Translations under genes and position numbers: made by a program
Notes under the pieces: model-generated
What the model saw: the letters and a program-made list of their open reading frames with translations, nothing else
Databases searched by the model: none
Told to the model about the DNA's origin: nothing
Part shown: in pieces, positions 37,110-46,015 of the stretch
Layout of the letters: every line of letters starts with the position of its first letter
Numbering within the stretch: position 1 is the stretch's first letter
DNA from: Roseovarius carneus
Lineage (GTDB): Bacteria > Pseudomonadota > Alphaproteobacteria > Rhodobacterales > Rhodobacteraceae
Assembly (NCBI RefSeq): GCF_020141465.1
Contig: NZ_JAHSPD010000001.1
Coordinates: 682,001 to 746,000, forward strand
Reading direction: 5' to 3'
DNA length: 64,000 nucleotides

Positions 37110-38300
37110 GGCGCCGCTTTGGCGTTCCATTTTCTTGTCTGCATTTGCTTTTGGCCACGCATCAGGCCTAAGCATACGCGCCTCGCGCGCGGCATTTTTA
37201 CCCATTGGGCCGCCCAAGCGCTCCAGCAGGTCCAACATTGTATCCGATCCAGCCTGCGATTCCCAAAGTGGTGATTTTTTAACGAATTGGAAATCGCGAT
37301 ACCGTAAATTGTAATATGGCATTACATAACTCATGCCTTGCGAGCTGATTGACGTGAGTGTGATTTTTATCCGATCAGACCGGCCTTCGGGGCTGCTCAC
37401 TGGACGCATAATCACCTCATCACGCTTCGCCTGAAGTTTTGGCGTAAAGGGGATCACCAGATGGTGTGCAACAGCATCTAGCTCGGCATCGTCCAATGCT
37501 GAAATTTCTCTGTCTATGTCGGTGGTCGGGCAAGTTGCCAAATGGCTATAACACTTGCGCCGCAGCATCCATTGCGTCAAGCCGATCTCGCCTCGGCGTA
37601 CCGTAGTACTTTTATTATCAGATAATCGAAACTTGCGCCAAAACTTCCGAAATCCTGGATCGCGTAAGATTGGAGTCCTCATTGCCAAAGCGTACGAACC
37701 ATAATGAAAATAAGGCAGGCCAGTGGTGTAAGTCCATTTGATGTTGCGGAATTCATCGGCCTTATGCGGCTTAATCGAGTAGTGTGCAGTCGCACTACAA
37801 AAATCCACATTTGCGTCGCGCACCGCTTCGAACCAGCTGCGCGGCGCATCAATCATCCAGCATGAGTCGTTCAAGAGGTAAAGGCGCTCAAGACTATGCA
37901 GATCGTCCGCCAGGTTTAGGACCCCATCGCGATAGCCGCCAAAATCATACCCGGTATTGGGCCGTTCTATAATTTTCGTGCAAAGCGGAGTGAGGATGGC
38001 AATATCCTCTTGGGATAGAGGCAGGTTTGACACCAGAATTGGGCTGATGCCATCAGTGTTAAGCTGCTTCAGAAGGTCAAGATGCGATGCCAGCAGGCCC
38101 TTAGACGGGAAAATCAAATAGATCGCCGCCTCGCTCACCAGAGGCACATGGCCTTCATGCACCTTACGCGCCCGCGCTGCTTTGATGTCATAACGGATGG
38201 TTAACGTCATAAAGTCCCAAGCCACCCGGTAAACTGCCAGGGCTTGATGGACCACCCGCAGCAATTCGCGCTTCAATTTCCACAGCGGAATTACTTTCAT
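37107..38300 (-). CDS. RgpF-like rhamnan-synthesis family glycan protein
   Basis: 397 residues. IYLIFPSKGLLASHLDLLKQL, then IIERPNTGYDFGGYRDGVLNL and LYLLNDSCWMI are the blocks of the rhamnan synthesis F (RgpF) family, a glycosyltransferase-like group acting on cell-surface polysaccharides. The enzyme probably works on the cytosolic face of the membrane. It stands alone. GC content is lower than in the genes before it, a sign that it may be acquired. The product ends exactly in repeat A copy 2. Confidence 0.8.
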   Translation of the reverse strand: MKVIPLWKLKRELLRVVHQALAVYRVAWDFMTLTIRYDIKAARARKVHEGHVPLVSEAAIYLIFPSKGLLASHLDLLKQLNTDGISPILVSNLPLSQEDIAILTPLCTKIIERPNTGYDFGGYRDGVLNLADDLHSLERLYLLNDSCWMIDAPRSWFEAVRDANVDFCSATAHYSIKPHKADEFRNIKWTYTTGLPYFHYGSYALAMRTPILRDPGFRKFWRKFRLSDNKSTTVRRGEIGLTQWMLRRKCYSHLATCPTTDIDREISALDDAELDAVAHHLVIPFTPKLQAKRDEVIMRPVSSPEGRSDRIKITLTSISSQGMSYVMPYYNLRYRDFQFVKKSPLWESQAGSDTMLDLLERLGGPMGKNAAREARMLRPDAWPKANADKKMERQSGA

Positions 38301-38562
38301 CTTCTGGCCTCATTCTTTTCTCAGACGTGTTTGGGCATCTATAATCGTAGAAGGCCGCCAAACTCCATAGTCTGATGCGCTTTCAGGAAAACGGCATTTT
38401 CTAAGGCAAATTTTGTCACCGTCGAAAACAACATTTGCACGACACGTTAAGATTTGTATCGCTCATAGTCTATGGGGCTGCTTGAGCTCAAAAAACACGG
38501 TCAAATCCCGGTGGCCTCCTGCTCTGGACCCTCCCATGCTCACAATAAACGCACGTTGACTA
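38301..38562. other. Intergenic region upstream of RgpF-like gene
   Basis: About 260 AT-rich bases between the RgpF-like start and the IS left end. No gene or clear structure was found. It must hold the RgpF-like promoter. Confidence 0.5.
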
Positions 38563-38582
38563 GGGTCTGGGCTCATTGAGTA

Positions 38583-38972
38583 TCAAAGCCAGTAGATGAC
38601 AAGTGCCGCGAGAGCGATTGCGGATAAGAAGACTTTGGGACATCTGTCATATCTTGTCGCCACGCGCCGCCAATCCTTGAGCCTACCGAACATGATCTCG
38701 ATCCGGTTGCGTCGTTTGTATCTGCGTTTGTCGTACTTGACGGTCTTCTTGCGTTGTTTTCGGCCCGGGATACATGCGCGTATCCCTTTGTCTTTCAACG
38801 CTTCCCTGAACCAGTCGGCGTCATATCCGCGGTCGCCGAGCAGCCAGTCAACGTTGGGTAGTCCGCTGAGCAAGGCGCGCGCGCTGATGTAATCACTCAC
38901 CTGTCCGGCGGTTACAAACAGATCAAGCGGGCGTCCTTGGCTGTCGCAAATGGTATGCCGCTTGGTATTCAT
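38583..38972 (-). CDS. IS5-family transposase, C-terminal frame (orfB)
   Basis: 129 residues ending the DDE catalytic domain. TAGQVSDYISARALLSG and WLLGDRGYDADWFREAL carry the second catalytic Asp; RNRIEIMFGRLKDWRRVATRYDR contains the final Glu and the Y-x2-R-x3-E-x6-K style signature of IS5. It is not expected to act alone: it is made as a fusion when ribosomes slip from orfA. Confidence 0.85.
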   Translation of the reverse strand: MNTKRHTICDSQGRPLDLFVTAGQVSDYISARALLSGLPNVDWLLGDRGYDADWFREALKDKGIRACIPGRKQRKKTVKYDKRRYKRRNRIEIMFGRLKDWRRVATRYDRCPKVFLSAIALAALVIYWL

Positions 38973-38992
38973 GCCGCCCTTAGTTCGCCCAA

Positions 38993-39340
38993 TCAGACGT
39001 CCACGCCCCCTTTTTTGACGCCCATACTGGTCGCTGTTCGGTGGGCCTTCAAATAGGTGGCATCGATCATAACCGTCTTCTGTTCGCCGTGTGCCGAGGC
39101 CAGACGGGCCATCATCCGGGCGAAGATGCCCTTATCGCTCCACCCTTTCCAACGGTTATAGAGCGTCTTGTGTGAGCCATAGGCAGTAGGCGCATCACGC
39201 CATCGTAAGCCATTGTGATTGATGAAAATAATCCCACTCAGCACCCGTCGGCCATCAACGCGTGGCTTGCCGTGGGACTTGGGAAAGAATGGCTCAAGAC
39301 GCGCCATCTGCGCGTCGCTCAACCAGAAAAGATCAGACAT
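38993..39340 (-). CDS. IS5-family transposase, N-terminal frame (orfA)
   Basis: 115 residues. N-terminal helical domain DLFWLSDAQMARLEPFFPK, then GLRWRDAPTAYGSHKTLYNRW and VMIDATYLKAHRTA with the first catalytic Asp. An A6G5 run (39006-39016 on the + strand as C5T6) near the end allows a -1 slip into GRGRLIGRTKGGMNTK, which leads into orfB. A GTG two codons earlier is an alternative start. Confidence 0.85.
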   Translation of the reverse strand: MSDLFWLSDAQMARLEPFFPKSHGKPRVDGRRVLSGIIFINHNGLRWRDAPTAYGSHKTLYNRWKGWSDKGIFARMMARLASAHGEQKTVMIDATYLKAHRTATSMGVKKGGVDV

Positions 39341-39404
39341 GCTCACCGCTCGCTTTTTGAGCCGTGAATCATGCCATCAGCCGGAAATCAATGGGTCTTG
39401 ACCC

Positions 39405-39450
39405 TAAAGCATTTCGAGAAAAACCTGAGGCACTGTTTTCTCGAAACACT
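39405..39450. repeat. Palindromic repeat family A, copy 3
   Basis: TAAAGCATTTCGAGAAAA ... TTTTCTCGAAACACT, with its asymmetric centre (CCTGAGGCA) inverted relative to copies 1 and 2. It begins at the TA flanking the IS right end, so the IS inserted at the tip of this repeat. Confidence 0.8.
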
Positions 39451-39836
39451 CGCAACATATATGGTCAGTATGTGCAAAGCGTCCGTTTTTACATAAGAAA
39501 ACGCCAAGTTCTTGTCGCAGGAATGCCCTGTATCCACCGGACGCCCTAAGCCCAACCAGATGATAACCCGCGTAAACCGGCTCTGACCCTATTATGTCCA
39601 GATTCGGCTTATGCCAGCGGCGGATGGGGGTGTTATCCAACGCCGCAGAAAACCCGCTATAACTTAGGATAGTGGCCTAGCTCCTCGCCCACCCGTCATG
39701 CAGACAAACTATCACCGCGCGCTTACAAACGATCCGCGCGCGATGCCCGATTTACCCAAAATATTGCCCATAAAAACCAACAGATGCACCTTAGGAAACG
39801 CATAATTCAGGCCAGCATCAAAGACTGCGTTGCCAA
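39451..39836. other. Gene-free stretch between the IS and the catabolic block
   Basis: About 390 bases of mixed composition. The minus-strand frame 39404-39640 is open for 78 codons, but its end lies inside the repeat and nothing in it is recognised. No RNA gene or terminator was seen. Confidence 0.5.
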
Positions 39837-40043
39837 TTATAGCCTGCGTTGCGGTCCACTCACGCATGCGGTCTGCAATGCCTGCCGCAAGACGGCTCGG
39901 TCACCAATATGGTTGGCCAGAACCAAAATCAAACGCGCGTTGAGCGCATCGCTTTGCTGCTTGCTAAGTCCCTCATGTGCGCTCAGCAATTCATCATAAA
40001 ACCCGTCGGGGTCGGTGATGTTGGCGTTCAGGTTGATATCCAT
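39837..40043 (-). CDS. DUF2783 protein
   Basis: 68 residues. DPDGFYDELLSAHEGLS and LNARLILVLANHIGDRAVLRQAL are the two conserved helices of DUF2783, small alphaproteobacterial proteins usually encoded next to FAD aromatic hydroxylases. Here it starts 2 bp after the hydroxylase stop, as the last gene of the homogentisate operon. A role as an accessory or stabilising partner of the hydroxylase is a guess from position. Confidence 0.85.
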   Translation of the reverse strand: MDINLNANITDPDGFYDELLSAHEGLSKQQSDALNARLILVLANHIGDRAVLRQALQTACVSGPQRRL

Positions 40044-40045
40044 TT

Positions 40046-41686
40046 TTACTGCCCCTGTACCATTGCAAGCTGTCCTGTTGCCGTTCGCACGGCTGTTTTG
40101 ATGTTTGCGGCATACGCTTGAGCCCAGCGCGCCGCAACATGTTGGTCCGGGCGGATAAGATAAATACCGCTTGGCGCATTCCCCAGATAGCGGGCGGCAA
40201 TGGCGCCCTTTGGATCATCGCGGGTCGTATTCAGTTGAATTGTACGGATGGGAATACCATCGACATCCGCTATGTCCGGCGACGCGGTATTGATCGCCAA
40301 AATAACAAAGTCACCGCCCAGATGATCCAGCAAGAATCCATCCGCCATTGGTGCATCAGCGCATGTGGCCCCCACGCGGCTGCGTGTTGGTCCATCCAAT
40401 TGATCCGGCCCGTTCAACGACAGCCCGTCATAAACACACGGCACTGAAAGGCGGCCAGAGTTCACCAAAGGCCGGGCGAATGCGTGGGCTTGTGCCAATT
40501 CCAGAACCGCATTTCGGAAGATCTTGCTGATCTCGCTTTTCGGGGTCAGAAAGTCGGTCGCACGGGTGGAATTAAGGATGTTTTCATCTGCGCCATGCAC
40601 GCGTTCTTCCGAATAGCTGTCGAGCAGGCTGTCGGGTGCGAGGCCTTTGACGACCAGATCAAGCTTCCACGCAAGATTGTCGGCATCCTGTACACCAGAA
40701 TTTGCGCCACGCGCGCCAAACGGCGAAACCTGATGCGCGCTGTCGCCTGCAAACAAGACACGCCCGTGGCGGAATTTCTCCATACGGCGGCACTGGAACG
40801 TGTAAATCGACGTCCATTCCAACTCGTAATCCGCATTCTCGCCCAGCATGGCATCAACGCGGGCGCGGATATTCTCGGGCTTCAATTCCTTGGCGCGATC
40901 AATATCCCAGCCAAGCTGGAAATCGATCCGCCAAATATCATCGGGCTGTTTGTGTAACAACGCGGACGCGCCGCTATCCTTGAAGGGCGGTTCAAACCAG
41001 AACCACCGTTCGGTCGGGAAGTCCGCTTTCATTTTAACATCGGCGATCAGGAAATTATCCTCAAACACGCGCCCATCAAAGCTCAGCCCCAACATACCGC
41101 GCATGGGCGAGCGCGCACCATCACAGGCGATCAGCCAATCGGCCTCAAGGCTGTAGGGGCCGTCCGGTGTTTCGAGATTGAGCACCACGTGATCGTCTTG
41201 CTGCGTCACGCCTGTCACAGCGTTCCGACCACGAATCTCAATTGGGGCACCCTGTGACTGCGCTACCCGAATTTCATCCACGAGGAACTTCTCAAAATAG
41301 GGTTGTTGCAGATTGATGAATGCAGGCACCTTATGTCCGTCTTCGGGCTGAAGATTGAATTCAAATACCCTCTCGTCACCATGAAACACTTTACCCACGT
41401 TCCAGATGACGCCTTTGTCGATCATCGCCTGGCCCGCGCCCATCCGGTCACAAATCTCAAGCGTGCGTTTGGCAAAGCAGATGGCGCGGCTGCCTTGCCC
41501 CACGCCTTCATGATCATCCAGCACCAGCACCGGCGTGCCCTTGCGCCCCAAATCCAGAGCGGCGGCCATCCCAACAGGACCGCCCCCGACAATAACGACG
41601 GGATGACGCACAGGGGCGGCATTCATCGCCGCTACCTTTTCGTAGGGGTAGAGCTTGAACGCGATGTCGTAACGAGCGTCGACCAT
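40046..41686 (-). CDS. FAD-dependent aromatic hydroxylase (MhpA/PheA-type)
   Basis: 546 residues. Flavoprotein monooxygenase. FAD fold HPVVIVGGGPVGMAAALDLGRKG at 28-50; DG motif ADWLIACDGARSPMR; GRVLFAGDSAHQVSPFGARGANSGVQDADNLAWKLDLV is the second FAD block. The C-terminal thioredoxin-like domain is present. The family includes 3-hydroxyphenylpropionate and phenol hydroxylases. In an operon with homogentisate dioxygenase the likely job is ring hydroxylation of a phenol such as 3-hydroxyphenylacetate to homogentisate, but the substrate is inferred from context. AGGAGG precedes the ATG. Confidence 0.85.
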   Translation of the reverse strand: MVDARYDIAFKLYPYEKVAAMNAAPVRHPVVIVGGGPVGMAAALDLGRKGTPVLVLDDHEGVGQGSRAICFAKRTLEICDRMGAGQAMIDKGVIWNVGKVFHGDERVFEFNLQPEDGHKVPAFINLQQPYFEKFLVDEIRVAQSQGAPIEIRGRNAVTGVTQQDDHVVLNLETPDGPYSLEADWLIACDGARSPMRGMLGLSFDGRVFEDNFLIADVKMKADFPTERWFWFEPPFKDSGASALLHKQPDDIWRIDFQLGWDIDRAKELKPENIRARVDAMLGENADYELEWTSIYTFQCRRMEKFRHGRVLFAGDSAHQVSPFGARGANSGVQDADNLAWKLDLVVKGLAPDSLLDSYSEERVHGADENILNSTRATDFLTPKSEISKIFRNAVLELAQAHAFARPLVNSGRLSVPCVYDGLSLNGPDQLDGPTRSRVGATCADAPMADGFLLDHLGGDFVILAINTASPDIADVDGIPIRTIQLNTTRDDPKGAIAARYLGNAPSGIYLIRPDQHVAARWAQAYAANIKTAVRTATGQLAMVQGQ

Positions 41687-41708
41687 GTGGTATCCTCCTA
41701 AAGCCGGC

Positions 41709-42659
41709 TTAACCCTGCAACTGCGTCCACATGTCCAGATCGCGCTTGTCGGTCCAGATGCGGGGGTGCCAGATGCCGCGGGCCTCGTCATATGCGCGGC
41801 TGACGTTAAACGGCAGGCAATGTTCGTAGATGGCGTAATCCTTGAATTTCGGATCGCATTCGGCGCGCACCGCGTCCCACGCATCTTTCAGTGAACCACC
41901 CTTCATGGCGACCTTTTTGGCGGGTTCAAACGTGCTGTTTACGAAGTCACGGGTGCTCTCAATGGCGCGTTCAACGGCATCTTTTCCGATCAACGCGGCC
42001 CCGCGACCGGGTGCAATTGCGTCAACATCATAGGCTTTGATGTTGTCGAGGGTCTGGCCCCAATCGCCAAAGTAGCCGTCGCCGCAATAGCAGGCGGAAT
42101 GGTCTTCGACGATGTCGCCAGTGAACATAACATTTTGATCGGGAACATGAATAACCGCATCCCCGGCCGTGTGCGCACGGCCAAGGTGTTTGATGTCGAC
42201 ACGACGTTTGCCCAGGTAAACCGTCATGGCATCGCTGAATGTCGTTGTGGGATAGGTCAGGCCGGGGATGGACTCGTGGCCTTCGAACAGGCGCGGGAAG
42301 CGTTGAAATTCGCTGTCCCAGTCTTCTTGTCCACGTTCTTCGACCATGGCGCGGGCTGTATCAGACATGATAATCTGATCGGCCCCATATGCAGACGCCC
42401 CCAACACACGTACCGCGTGATAATGAGTCAGCACGACGTGGCTGATCGGCTTATCGGTGACGTCGCGCACCTTTTCGATGACTTTGTTGGCCAAACGCGG
42501 GGTTGCCTGTGCCTCAACGATCATGACGCTGTCGTCGCCGATAATCACGCCGGAGTTCGGGTCGCCCTCGGCGGTAAACGCCCACAGACCCTCGCCGACT
42601 TCGTCAAACGTGATCTTTTTCTCGGTCATATCCCCTTGGGATGCGAATGCTTTTGCCAT
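41709..42659 (-). CDS. MBL-fold protein of the homogentisate operon, variant metal site
   Basis: 316 residues with a metallo-beta-lactamase fold. The usual H-x-H-x-D-H motif reads HYHAVR at 79-84, so the second-metal Asp and His are replaced by Val and Arg. The later GRAHTAGD and VMFTGDIVEDH still supply a His and an Asp, so a one-metal site is possible. Probably a hydrolase acting in aromatic degradation or repair of thioesters or lactones; the real substrate is unknown. AAAGGACC precedes the ATG. It lies between fahA and the hydroxylase. Confidence 0.8.
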   Translation of the reverse strand: MAKAFASQGDMTEKKITFDEVGEGLWAFTAEGDPNSGVIIGDDSVMIVEAQATPRLANKVIEKVRDVTDKPISHVVLTHYHAVRVLGASAYGADQIIMSDTARAMVEERGQEDWDSEFQRFPRLFEGHESIPGLTYPTTTFSDAMTVYLGKRRVDIKHLGRAHTAGDAVIHVPDQNVMFTGDIVEDHSACYCGDGYFGDWGQTLDNIKAYDVDAIAPGRGAALIGKDAVERAIESTRDFVNSTFEPAKKVAMKGGSLKDAWDAVRAECDPKFKDYAIYEHCLPFNVSRAYDEARGIWHPRIWTDKRDLDMWTQLQG

Positions 42660-42671
42660 TGTTTTGGTCCT

Positions 42672-43928
42672 TTATGCGGGGAATTTTACTGCCGGTAGGA
42701 TCGTGCCGACGCACTCCCCAAACCCGACTTGATAACCGTCGCCCTTCGCGGCACCGCGCAGGATCAACGTGTCGTTGTCTTCGATGAATGTGCGGGTCTC
42801 GCCGGTGTCGAGCGTGAAGGGTTCGCGCCCGGCCCAGCTGAGTTCCATCAGCGATCCATATTCAGACTTCTCGGGTCCCGAAATCGTGCCAGACCCCAGC
42901 AGATCACCGGAATTCATACCGCATCCACCGCTTGCATGGTGGCACAGCTGTTCAGCAGCTGAGTAATACATCCGGCTGTAATTGGTCTTGGACAGTAACG
43001 TCGCTTTGACAGCCCCTTCGGGCTGCATCAACACTTCTAGTTCGATATCGAACAACCCGTCGATGGTGCCGTCCAGATACGGCAACAGCTCCTTTTCACG
43101 CGCGGGCGTCGCCGTGCGGAACGGTTCCAACGCGGCAGTCGTCACGATCCATGGGGAAATCGACGTACCGAACGCCTTGCCCTGAAAAGGCCCAAGCGGT
43201 TGGTATTCCCAGCCCTGAATGTCTCGCGCGGACCAGTCGTTCAGCAACACATAGCCAAAGATCATCGCGTCTGCCTGATCCACGGTGATCGGTGCGCCGA
43301 ATTCAGACGATGTGCCGACAATCGCGCCCATTTCCAGCTCAATATCCAACCGTTTGGACGGGCCGAATGACGGCATCTCGGCATCGGGCGCTTTGGACTG
43401 GCCATTGGGGCGGTGAATGTCGGTGCCCGAGACCACGACAGACGACGCGCGGCCATTGTAGCCAATCGGGATGTGCAGCCAGTTGGCCGGCAGATCGGGA
43501 GAGCCTCGCAGGATCGCGCCCATGTTTTGCGCGTGCTGACGGCCTGCGTAAAAATCGGTGAACTCAGAAACCATCAATGGCATGTGTAATTCAGCGTCGA
43601 CCTGCGGGATCAAATAGGGTTCAATCGCGGCTTGGTCCGCTGATCCGTCTGCCAGCATCTCAATCAGGCGCGCGCGCAGCTTTGCCCACACGTCTGGCCC
43701 GAGTTCCATCACATCATTCCAGAATGGCAGGTCGAATGCGCCGTCATCGTCCAGTTTGATGAGGCCAGCGGTTTCCAACGCGGCCATATCAAGGATCATA
43801 TCGCCAATCGCCACACCACAGCGCGCGTCGTCGCCATCCGTGGAAAACACGCCATATGGCAGGTTGTTAAGCGGGAAAGGTGTGTCGGCGGAATTGGCGC
43901 TGGTCACCCAGCTTTTCATCAAGGTCAT
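42672..43928 (-). CDS. fahA: Fumarylacetoacetase
   Basis: 418 residues. Hydrolyses fumarylacetoacetate to fumarate and acetoacetate, the last step of homogentisate degradation. FPLNNLPYGVFS is the N-terminal domain; the metal site shows MVSEFTDFYAGRQHAQNMG, PSKRLDIELEMGAIVG and YVLLNDWSARDIQGWEYQPLGPFQGKAFGTSISPW. The start is one base after the maiA stop; an ATG three codons later is also possible. Confidence 0.95.
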   Translation of the reverse strand: MTLMKSWVTSANSADTPFPLNNLPYGVFSTDGDDARCGVAIGDMILDMAALETAGLIKLDDDGAFDLPFWNDVMELGPDVWAKLRARLIEMLADGSADQAAIEPYLIPQVDAELHMPLMVSEFTDFYAGRQHAQNMGAILRGSPDLPANWLHIPIGYNGRASSVVVSGTDIHRPNGQSKAPDAEMPSFGPSKRLDIELEMGAIVGTSSEFGAPITVDQADAMIFGYVLLNDWSARDIQGWEYQPLGPFQGKAFGTSISPWIVTTAALEPFRTATPAREKELLPYLDGTIDGLFDIELEVLMQPEGAVKATLLSKTNYSRMYYSAAEQLCHHASGGCGMNSGDLLGSGTISGPEKSEYGSLMELSWAGREPFTLDTGETRTFIEDNDTLILRGAAKGDGYQVGFGECVGTILPAVKFPA

Positions 43929-43929
43929 A

Positions 43930-44565
43930 TCATACTTTCGCATCAGGCTGATTATCAGGATGCGCATCGAAAATAGCGGGAACGCCTAGGCATAACCGTT
44001 CAATACGCGCGGTGTTCGGGAATTTCATCAGATCAACACCCCAACGATGAGCATTGTAGGCTTGGGCGGTGATGCAGATATCGGCAATGTTCGGGGTATC
44101 ACCAAAGGCAAAGGCATCACCACCGGGCAGCACCGCCTCAAGTGTGGTGAACCCTTCGTTCATCCAGTGGCACATCCAGTCTTTCGCTTGATCAGGCGTC
44201 GCACCAAACCGCGATTTCAACTGCCCAATCAGGCGCAGATTGTTCACTGGATGAATATCCATCGCGACGGTATGCGCCACCGCCATCACCCGCGCACGCA
44301 ATACTGGATCGCTGGGGATCAATTGCGGTTCGGGCCACGTCGCGTCGATATATTCAAGGATCGCCATGGATTGCGTCAGCACGCTGCCATCATCCAGCAC
44401 CAGCGTCGGCACGCCCTTGCCTGCATTCAGCGCCGTATATTCGGGCGCGCGCTGATCCCCAGCCACCAGATCAATAGGCACAGTATCATACACCAAACCC
44501 TTCAGGTTCAGCGCGGCACGCACACGGTAGGATGTCGTGGATCGCCAGTATGAATAGAGCTTCAT
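43930..44565 (-). CDS. maiA: Maleylacetoacetate isomerase
   Basis: 211 residues. Glutathione-dependent zeta-class GST that isomerises maleylacetoacetate to fumarylacetoacetate. The SxxxC-like motif is [19 protein letters not shown]: here the usual SSCSYR appears as STTSYR, so the active-site Cys is replaced by Thr, leaving the Ser as catalytic residue. [12 protein letters not shown] binds glutathione. The start overlaps the hmgA stop (ATGA) and the stop is one base before fahA. Confidence 0.92.
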   Translation of the reverse strand: MKLYSYWRSTTSYRVRAALNLKGLVYDTVPIDLVAGDQRAPEYTALNAGKGVPTLVLDDGSVLTQSMAILEYIDATWPEPQLIPSDPVLRARVMAVAHTVAMDIHPVNNLRLIGQLKSRFGATPDQAKDWMCHWMNEGFTTLEAVLPGGDAFAFGDTPNIADICITAQAYNAHRWGVDLMKFPNTARIERLCLGVPAIFDAHPDNQPDAKV

Positions 44566-45920
44566 TTTTTACCGGGCGTACCGTCAAATTTCTTTTCAAG
44601 CGACGTCCAGCAATCAATATAATCGTCCTGCATCGGCGCCTCTTTGGCGGCAAATTCCGTCAGGTGCTGGGGGAAACGGGTTTCGAACATGAACGACATT
44701 GTATCATCGAGCTTTTCAGGCTTCAGTTCAGCATTCGACGCTTTTTCGAACGCATCCATGTCGGGACCGTGCGGAATCATCATATTGTGCAGGCTGACAG
44801 ATCCGGGCGCAAAGCCATTCGGCTTGGCGTCATATTGACCGTAAATGTTGCCCATCATCTCGGACATGACGTTCTTATGATACCACGGCGGACGGAACGT
44901 ATCCTCCATCGTCATCCAGCGTTCGCGAAACAACACGAAATCAATATTGGCCGTGCCGGGCACACCGGACGCGGCGGTCAAAACCGTAAAGATCGACGGG
45001 TCAGGATGATCAAAAAGGATCGATCCAATCGGGCAATAATTGCGCAGGTCGTATTTGACCGGCGCGTAATTTCCGTGCCATGCGACAACGTCCAGCGGGC
45101 TTTGACCGATCCTGGTTTCGTGGAACTGGCCGCACCATTTCATCGTCACGGTGCTGGGCACCTCGCGGTCCTCGAAGGCGGCAACAGGCGTTTTGAAGTC
45201 GCGGCGGTTGGCCATGCAGTTGGCTCCGATCGGTCCCCGACTAGGGAGTTCAAATTTTTGCCCGTAGTTTTCGCATACAAACCCGCGTGCAGGGCCTTCA
45301 ATTACTTCGACACGGTAAACCAGACCACGGGGAATGATCGCAATCTCTTTGGGTTCCAAATCAATGATGCCCAATTCCGTACAGAACCGAAGACGCCCCT
45401 CTTGCGGGACAACAAGGAGCTCTGAGTCGGCGGAATAGAAATATGCGTCCTTCATGCTTTGCGTCACAAGATAGACATGGGACGCCATCCCAACTTGCGT
45501 GTTCACATCACCCGCAGTGGTCATCGTGTGCATCCCTGTCAGCCATGTCATCGGCTGATCACTATGGGGCAAGGGGTTCCAGCGATACTGACCAAGGCTG
45601 GCAACATCATCAATCACATGCGGCGCGGATTTCCAGTAAGGCAACTGGATACGTTGATAGCGACCCGAATGTTTCACCGACGGGCGAATGCGGTAGCACC
45701 AAGTGCGTTCATTTTGATGGCTGGGTGCTGTGAAGGCCGTTCCCGACAGCTGTTCGCCATACAAACCATAATTACATTTCTGCGGGCTGTTCATGCCTTG
45801 GGGCAGCGCACCGGGCAGAGCTTCGGTTTCAAAATCATTCCCGAACCCCGGCATATAGCCTTCGGTCGTACCGACAGGTGTCTGCGCCACACTCAAGGAC
45901 GCTGGTGACTGTTTGTTCAT
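44562..45920 (-). CDS. hmgA: Homogentisate 1,2-dioxygenase
   Basis: 452 residues. Fe(II) enzyme that opens homogentisate to maleylacetoacetate. [26 protein letters not shown] is the characteristic N-terminus; the C-terminal cupin carries [19 protein letters not shown] and [12 protein letters not shown] with iron-binding His and Glu. First gene of the operon, divergent from the MarR gene over a 95-bp AT-rich region holding a dyad. Confidence 0.96.
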   Translation of the reverse strand: MNKQSPASLSVAQTPVGTTEGYMPGFGNDFETEALPGALPQGMNSPQKCNYGLYGEQLSGTAFTAPSHQNERTWCYRIRPSVKHSGRYQRIQLPYWKSAPHVIDDVASLGQYRWNPLPHSDQPMTWLTGMHTMTTAGDVNTQVGMASHVYLVTQSMKDAYFYSADSELLVVPQEGRLRFCTELGIIDLEPKEIAIIPRGLVYRVEVIEGPARGFVCENYGQKFELPSRGPIGANCMANRRDFKTPVAAFEDREVPSTVTMKWCGQFHETRIGQSPLDVVAWHGNYAPVKYDLRNYCPIGSILFDHPDPSIFTVLTAASGVPGTANIDFVLFRERWMTMEDTFRPPWYHKNVMSEMMGNIYGQYDAKPNGFAPGSVSLHNMMIPHGPDMDAFEKASNAELKPEKLDDTMSFMFETRFPQHLTEFAAKEAPMQDDYIDCWTSLEKKFDGTPGKK

Positions 45921-45981
45921 GAAATCACTCCTTGAGGTAGATCAAATCGAATCGTTGCAGGTGAAACTATATTTTAGATAT

Positions 45982-45999
45982 TAGTTGAAAATGTAACTA
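45982..45999. promoter_or_regulatory. Candidate MarR operator
   Basis: TAGTTGAAAATGTAACTA, an inverted repeat with TAGTT and AACTA arms, lies in the AT-rich gap between hmgA and the MarR gene. A second half-site GAAACTAT is at 45963-45970. Its position suggests that the regulator controls both directions. Confidence 0.5.
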
Positions 46000-46015
46000 T
46001 CAATGGAAATCTAAC

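Larger units (their letters stand above)
38563..39404 (-). mobile_element. IS5-family insertion sequence, IS427-like
   Basis: About 842 bp. The ends are imperfect inverted repeats: left GGGTCTGGGCTCATTGA, right (reverse strand) GGGTCAAGACCCATTGA. They are bounded by TA on both sides (38561-38562 and 39405-39406), a plausible 2-bp target duplication. It encodes a transposase in two overlapping frames, the IS427 layout. The right end abuts repeat A copy 3. Both frames look undamaged, so it may still be active. Confidence 0.85.
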
